Assembly (NCBI RefSeq): GCF_001698815.1
Contig: NZ_LGSI01000052.1
Location: 1-41,739, forward strand
From: Pseudomonas syringae
Lineage (GTDB): Bacteria > Pseudomonadota > Gammaproteobacteria > Pseudomonadales > Pseudomonadaceae
DNA: 41,739 nucleotides
Reading direction: 5' to 3'
In this document: one piece after another, positions 39,540-41,739 of the stretch
Numbering within the stretch: the stretch's first letter is position 1
Layout: every line of letters begins with the position of its first letter
Translations under genes and position numbers: made by a program
The notes under the pieces: generated by a model
What the model saw: the letters and a program-made list of their open reading frames with translations, nothing else
Told to the model about the DNA's origin: nothing
Database searches by the model: none

Positions 39540-39635
39540 GTAGGACCGGCTTCAGCCGGGAGGGGGCCGGGATATCCAATGCATCTGTATCTTTGGACAT
39601 GCCGCCGTCCCTTCGTGGGCAAGCCTCGCTCCAAC
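39540..39635. repeat. mixed REP pair from two families
   Basis: A forward GTAGGACCGGCTTCAGCCGG unit (from 39540) is paired with an inverted unit of the other family (TTCGTGGGCAAGCCTCGCTCCAAC, 39612-39635). The arms are not complementary to each other, so this is a chance neighbour pair or a recombined REPIN. Confidence 0.75.
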
Positions 39636-39708
39636 GAGCGTCGTATGCAGCAAATTCACCCAACTCCCGGTCCAAGCCTCATCCAACAACAAAACCAGGA
39701 AGGAACCG

Positions 39709-41643
39709 ATGCCGCAGTCCTGTTCCATTGACCAAGCCGTCGCGCAGGTGATCGCGCAGTTGCCGGCTCATATCCATATGGGCATTCCCTTGGGGCTCGG
39801 CAAGCCGAATCGGTTCGTCAATGCGTTGTACGAGCGGATCAAACAGCTGCCGGACCGGCAATTGACGATCTATACGGCGCTCAGTCTCGGGCGGCCTGCG
39901 GTGGGCGAAGGGTTGAAGGAGCGGTTTCTCCAGCCGTTTCTGGAACGGGTTTTCGATGATTATCCCGAGCTTGATTATCTGGTCGATCTGCATCGTGACA
40001 GCCTGCCGCCGAACATTCGTGTGCAGCAGTTCTTCATGCAGCCGGGCAGTCTGCTCAATAGCGCACCGGCGCAGCAGGATTACATCAGCAGCAATTACAG
40101 CCATGCCGCGCGGGACATCAATGCCAATGGCCTGAATCTGGTGGCGCAACTGGTGGCCCGTGATGAGCAGCGGCCGGGCACGCTGAGCTTGAGTTGCAAT
40201 CCAGACGTCACCCTCGACCTGCTGCCGATGATCGCCAAACGCCGCGCAGCCGGGGAAACCGTGCTGTTGTTGGGCCAGGTCCACGCTGACCTGCCTTATA
40301 TGCCAGGCGATTCGGAACTGTCTGTCGAGGACTTCGACTTCCTGCTGGACGATGATGAGCGCAGCACGCTGTTTTCGACGCCGAACATGCCGGTTGGTTT
40401 TCAGGATCATTTCATCGGCCTGCACGCCAGCACCCTGGTGCGTGACGGCGGCACGTTACAGATCGGCATCGGCGCGATGGGCGACGCCTTGACCGCCGCG
40501 CTGCTGGCTCGGCAAGCCGACAACGAAACCTATCGCGCCTTGCTCGCCGAGTTGAATCTCAGCGACTGGCAAGTCCTGATCGACCGCGAAGGTGGCGTGC
40601 TGCCGTTCGTTTCTGGGCTATATGGCTGCAGCGAAATGTTCGTCAACGGCCTGTTGGTGTTGGTCGATGCGGGGATCATTCGTCGCAAGGTCTACGCCGA
40701 TGTGATGCGCCAGCGCGAGGCCAATGATGGCACTCTGGACGAAGCCGCTCACTCCGACGGAGTTATCGTGCATGGCGGGTTTTTCCTCGGGCCGCAGAGT
40801 TTTTATGCGCGCTTGCGCGAGTTTTCCATGGAACGCCTCGGCCAGTTCAACATGACCGCCATCAGTTACATCAACGAGCTGTATGGCAATGAAGAACTCA
40901 AACGCCTGCAGCGCCGGGACGCGCGATTCATCAATAGCGTGTTCACCGTGACGCTGATGGGCGCAGCGGTGGCGGATCAGCTCGAAGACGGGCGCGTCTT
41001 GAGCGGCGTGGGTGGTCAGTACAACTTTGTCGCTCAGGCCCACGCGCTGGAAGGTGCGCGTTCGATTCTGATCCTGCGCAGCTGGCGCGAGGCGGGCGGC
41101 GAGGTCAATTCGAACATTGTCTGGGAATACGGTCATACGACTATTCCCCGGCATTTGCGGGACATCGTGGTCACTGAATATGGCATTGCGGATTTGCGCG
41201 GCAAAACCGACTCCGCCGTCATCGAAGCCATGCTCAATATCAGCGACTCACGTTTCCAGGCGGGCTTGATCGAGCAGGCGCAGAAAATCGGCAAGCTGCC
41301 TAAGGATTTCCGCCTCGACCCACGCTTCGCACAAAACTCCCCCGAGCGCTTGCAGGCGATTGCCGAGCAGTATTCACAGTTGTTTACCGAATACCCGCTG
41401 GGCTGCGACTTCACCGCCGAAGAGCGCGATTTGCTGCGGGCGTTGAACTGGCTGGAAAGCAAATTCAAGCTCACCGAAATCCTCGAACTAGGCAAAGCCA
41501 CACTGGACGCGCCAGACCCTTCGACATTCCCGGCGCAACTGGAACGCATGCAGCTTGATCAGCCGCAGGGGTTGAAGGAAGAGCTGTATCAGCGATTGTT
41601 GCTGGCGGGGTTGCAGAGCACGGTGCAATCACAATCTGTGTAG
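39709..41643 (+). CDS. acetyl-CoA hydrolase/transferase family protein, long form
   Basis: 644 residues; classical acetyl-CoA hydrolase/CoA-transferases are about 500. It has an N-terminal CoA-transferase half (MGIPLGLGKPNRFVNALYER), GIGAMGDALTAALL, and GCSEMFVNGLLVLVDAGII, whose Glu is at the place of the family's catalytic glutamate. A C-terminal AcetylCoA_hyd_C-like half follows (GVGGQYNFVAQAHALEGARSI, DIVVTEYGIADLRGKT). About 110 more helical residues (from ISDSRFQAGLIEQ) extend the end. Substrate and reaction are not readable from sequence. AAGGA lies about six bases before the ATG. The TAG stop falls within the flanking REP repeat. Confidence 0.9.
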   Translation: MPQSCSIDQAVAQVIAQLPAHIHMGIPLGLGKPNRFVNALYERIKQLPDRQLTIYTALSLGRPAVGEGLKERFLQPFLERVFDDYPELDYLVDLHRDSLPPNIRVQQFFMQPGSLLNSAPAQQDYISSNYSHAARDINANGLNLVAQLVARDEQRPGTLSLSCNPDVTLDLLPMIAKRRAAGETVLLLGQVHADLPYMPGDSELSVEDFDFLLDDDERSTLFSTPNMPVGFQDHFIGLHASTLVRDGGTLQIGIGAMGDALTAALLARQADNETYRALLAELNLSDWQVLIDREGGVLPFVSGLYGCSEMFVNGLLVLVDAGIIRRKVYADVMRQREANDGTLDEAAHSDGVIVHGGFFLGPQSFYARLREFSMERLGQFNMTAISYINELYGNEELKRLQRRDARFINSVFTVTLMGAAVADQLEDGRVLSGVGGQYNFVAQAHALEGARSILILRSWREAGGEVNSNIVWEYGHTTIPRHLRDIVVTEYGIADLRGKTDSAVIEAMLNISDSRFQAGLIEQAQKIGKLPKDFRLDPRFAQNSPERLQAIAEQYSQLFTEYPLGCDFTAEERDLLRALNWLESKFKLTEILELGKATLDAPDPSTFPAQLERMQLDQPQGLKEELYQRLLLAGLQSTVQSQSV

Positions 41644-41717
41644 GAGGGGACTTGTCCCCGAAGAAGGCAACCTCAATCTGTCTGACTCGACGCCTTCCCG
41701 GACAAGTCCGGTCCTAC
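41640..41717. repeat. REPIN (GTAGGAGGGGACTTGTCCCC family) at the end of the CoA-transferase gene
   Basis: A forward arm from 41640 and an inverted arm CTTCCCGGACAAGTCCGGTCCTAC to 41717. The TAG in its opening GTAGGA is the stop codon of the gene before it. Confidence 0.88.
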
Positions 41718-41739
41718 CGGGCTGCGCCGACGCCTTCCC

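Noticed and set aside
12721..39635. Repeated palindromes that could be mistaken for a CRISPR array or IS ends
   Set aside because: The copies are scattered singly or in inverted pairs at gene ends, without regular spacers, transposase or cas genes; they are REP/REPIN elements.
1..41739. Search for tRNA, rRNA, prophage, secretion, toxin-antitoxin or biosynthetic clusters
   Set aside because: No such genes or island-like composition were seen; the gene content is conserved core Pseudomonas throughout.

Overview
The window reads as a chromosomal core segment of a Pseudomonas, most likely a non-aeruginosa species of the fluorescens/syringae side of the genus. This rests on protein sequences typical of the genus, on gene order that I recognise from P. 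aeruginosa PAO1 (from memory: the PA5485-PA5505 block followed by the PA0114-PA0102 and PA0069-PA0065 blocks), and on dense REP/REPIN repeats of the types TTGGAGCGAGGCTTGCCCGC and GTAGGACCGGCTTTAGCCGG. I see no rRNA, tRNA, insertion sequence, prophage, CRISPR array or island-like base composition.

Layout. 0.1-6.3 kb, all minus strand: a CSS-motif c-di-GMP phosphodiesterase, the AmpDh2-type lipoprotein amidase, the diguanylate cyclase DgcH, an endonuclease/exonuclease/phosphatase-fold protein and DsbA. 6.4-11.3 kb: cytochrome c4, the GTPase EngB, the sRNA gene ersA (Spot 42 position, with an AlgU/sigma22-type promoter) and DNA polymerase I. 11.4-12.7 kb: a small DUF2782 protein and homoserine kinase ThrB. 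12.8-15.9 kb: the znuA / zur-znuC-znuB zinc uptake locus with a Zur-box-like site between the divergent genes. 15.9-19.0 kb: an unknown lipoprotein and the large catalase KatE. 19.4-21.9 kb: the methionine importer metN-metI-metQ. 22.1-30.8 kb: a caa3-type cytochrome c oxidase locus, coxB-coxA-ctaG-coxC in one run and SURF1-(thioredoxin-like protein)-ctaA-cyoE-sco in a second, separated by a small opposite-strand membrane protein. 31.2-34.3 kb: an unknown helical protein, a SulP transporter and a beta-carbonic anhydrase. 34.6-38.1 kb: a LexA-box-preceded radical SAM protein, a YheV-like zinc ribbon protein and oligopeptidase A. 38.2-41.6 kb: a gamma-carbonic-anhydrase-like protein, a HAD phosphatase and a long acetyl-CoA hydrolase/transferase family protein.

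How the genes work together. The oxidase block is close to self-sufficient: CoxB/A/C are subunits, CtaG and Sco handle copper, CyoE and CtaA make haem O and haem A, and SURF1 assists assembly. The zinc block is an importer, its metal-sensing repressor and their shared operator region. SulP plus beta-carbonic anhydrase form a likely bicarbonate/CO2 unit. DsbA lies a few kb from a phosphodiesterase whose CSS domain is of a type controlled by a disulfide.

I did not find a clearly new biological system; most of the window is housekeeping. The most informative points are: (1) three of the four acidic residues expected at the 3'-5' exonuclease site of Pol I are replaced; (2) every convergent gene junction carries REP/REPIN repeats and no divergent one does; (3) a REPIN is translated as the C-terminus of CtaA, and REP sequence supplies stop codons of two genes; (4) ersA and a LexA box can be read with good support.
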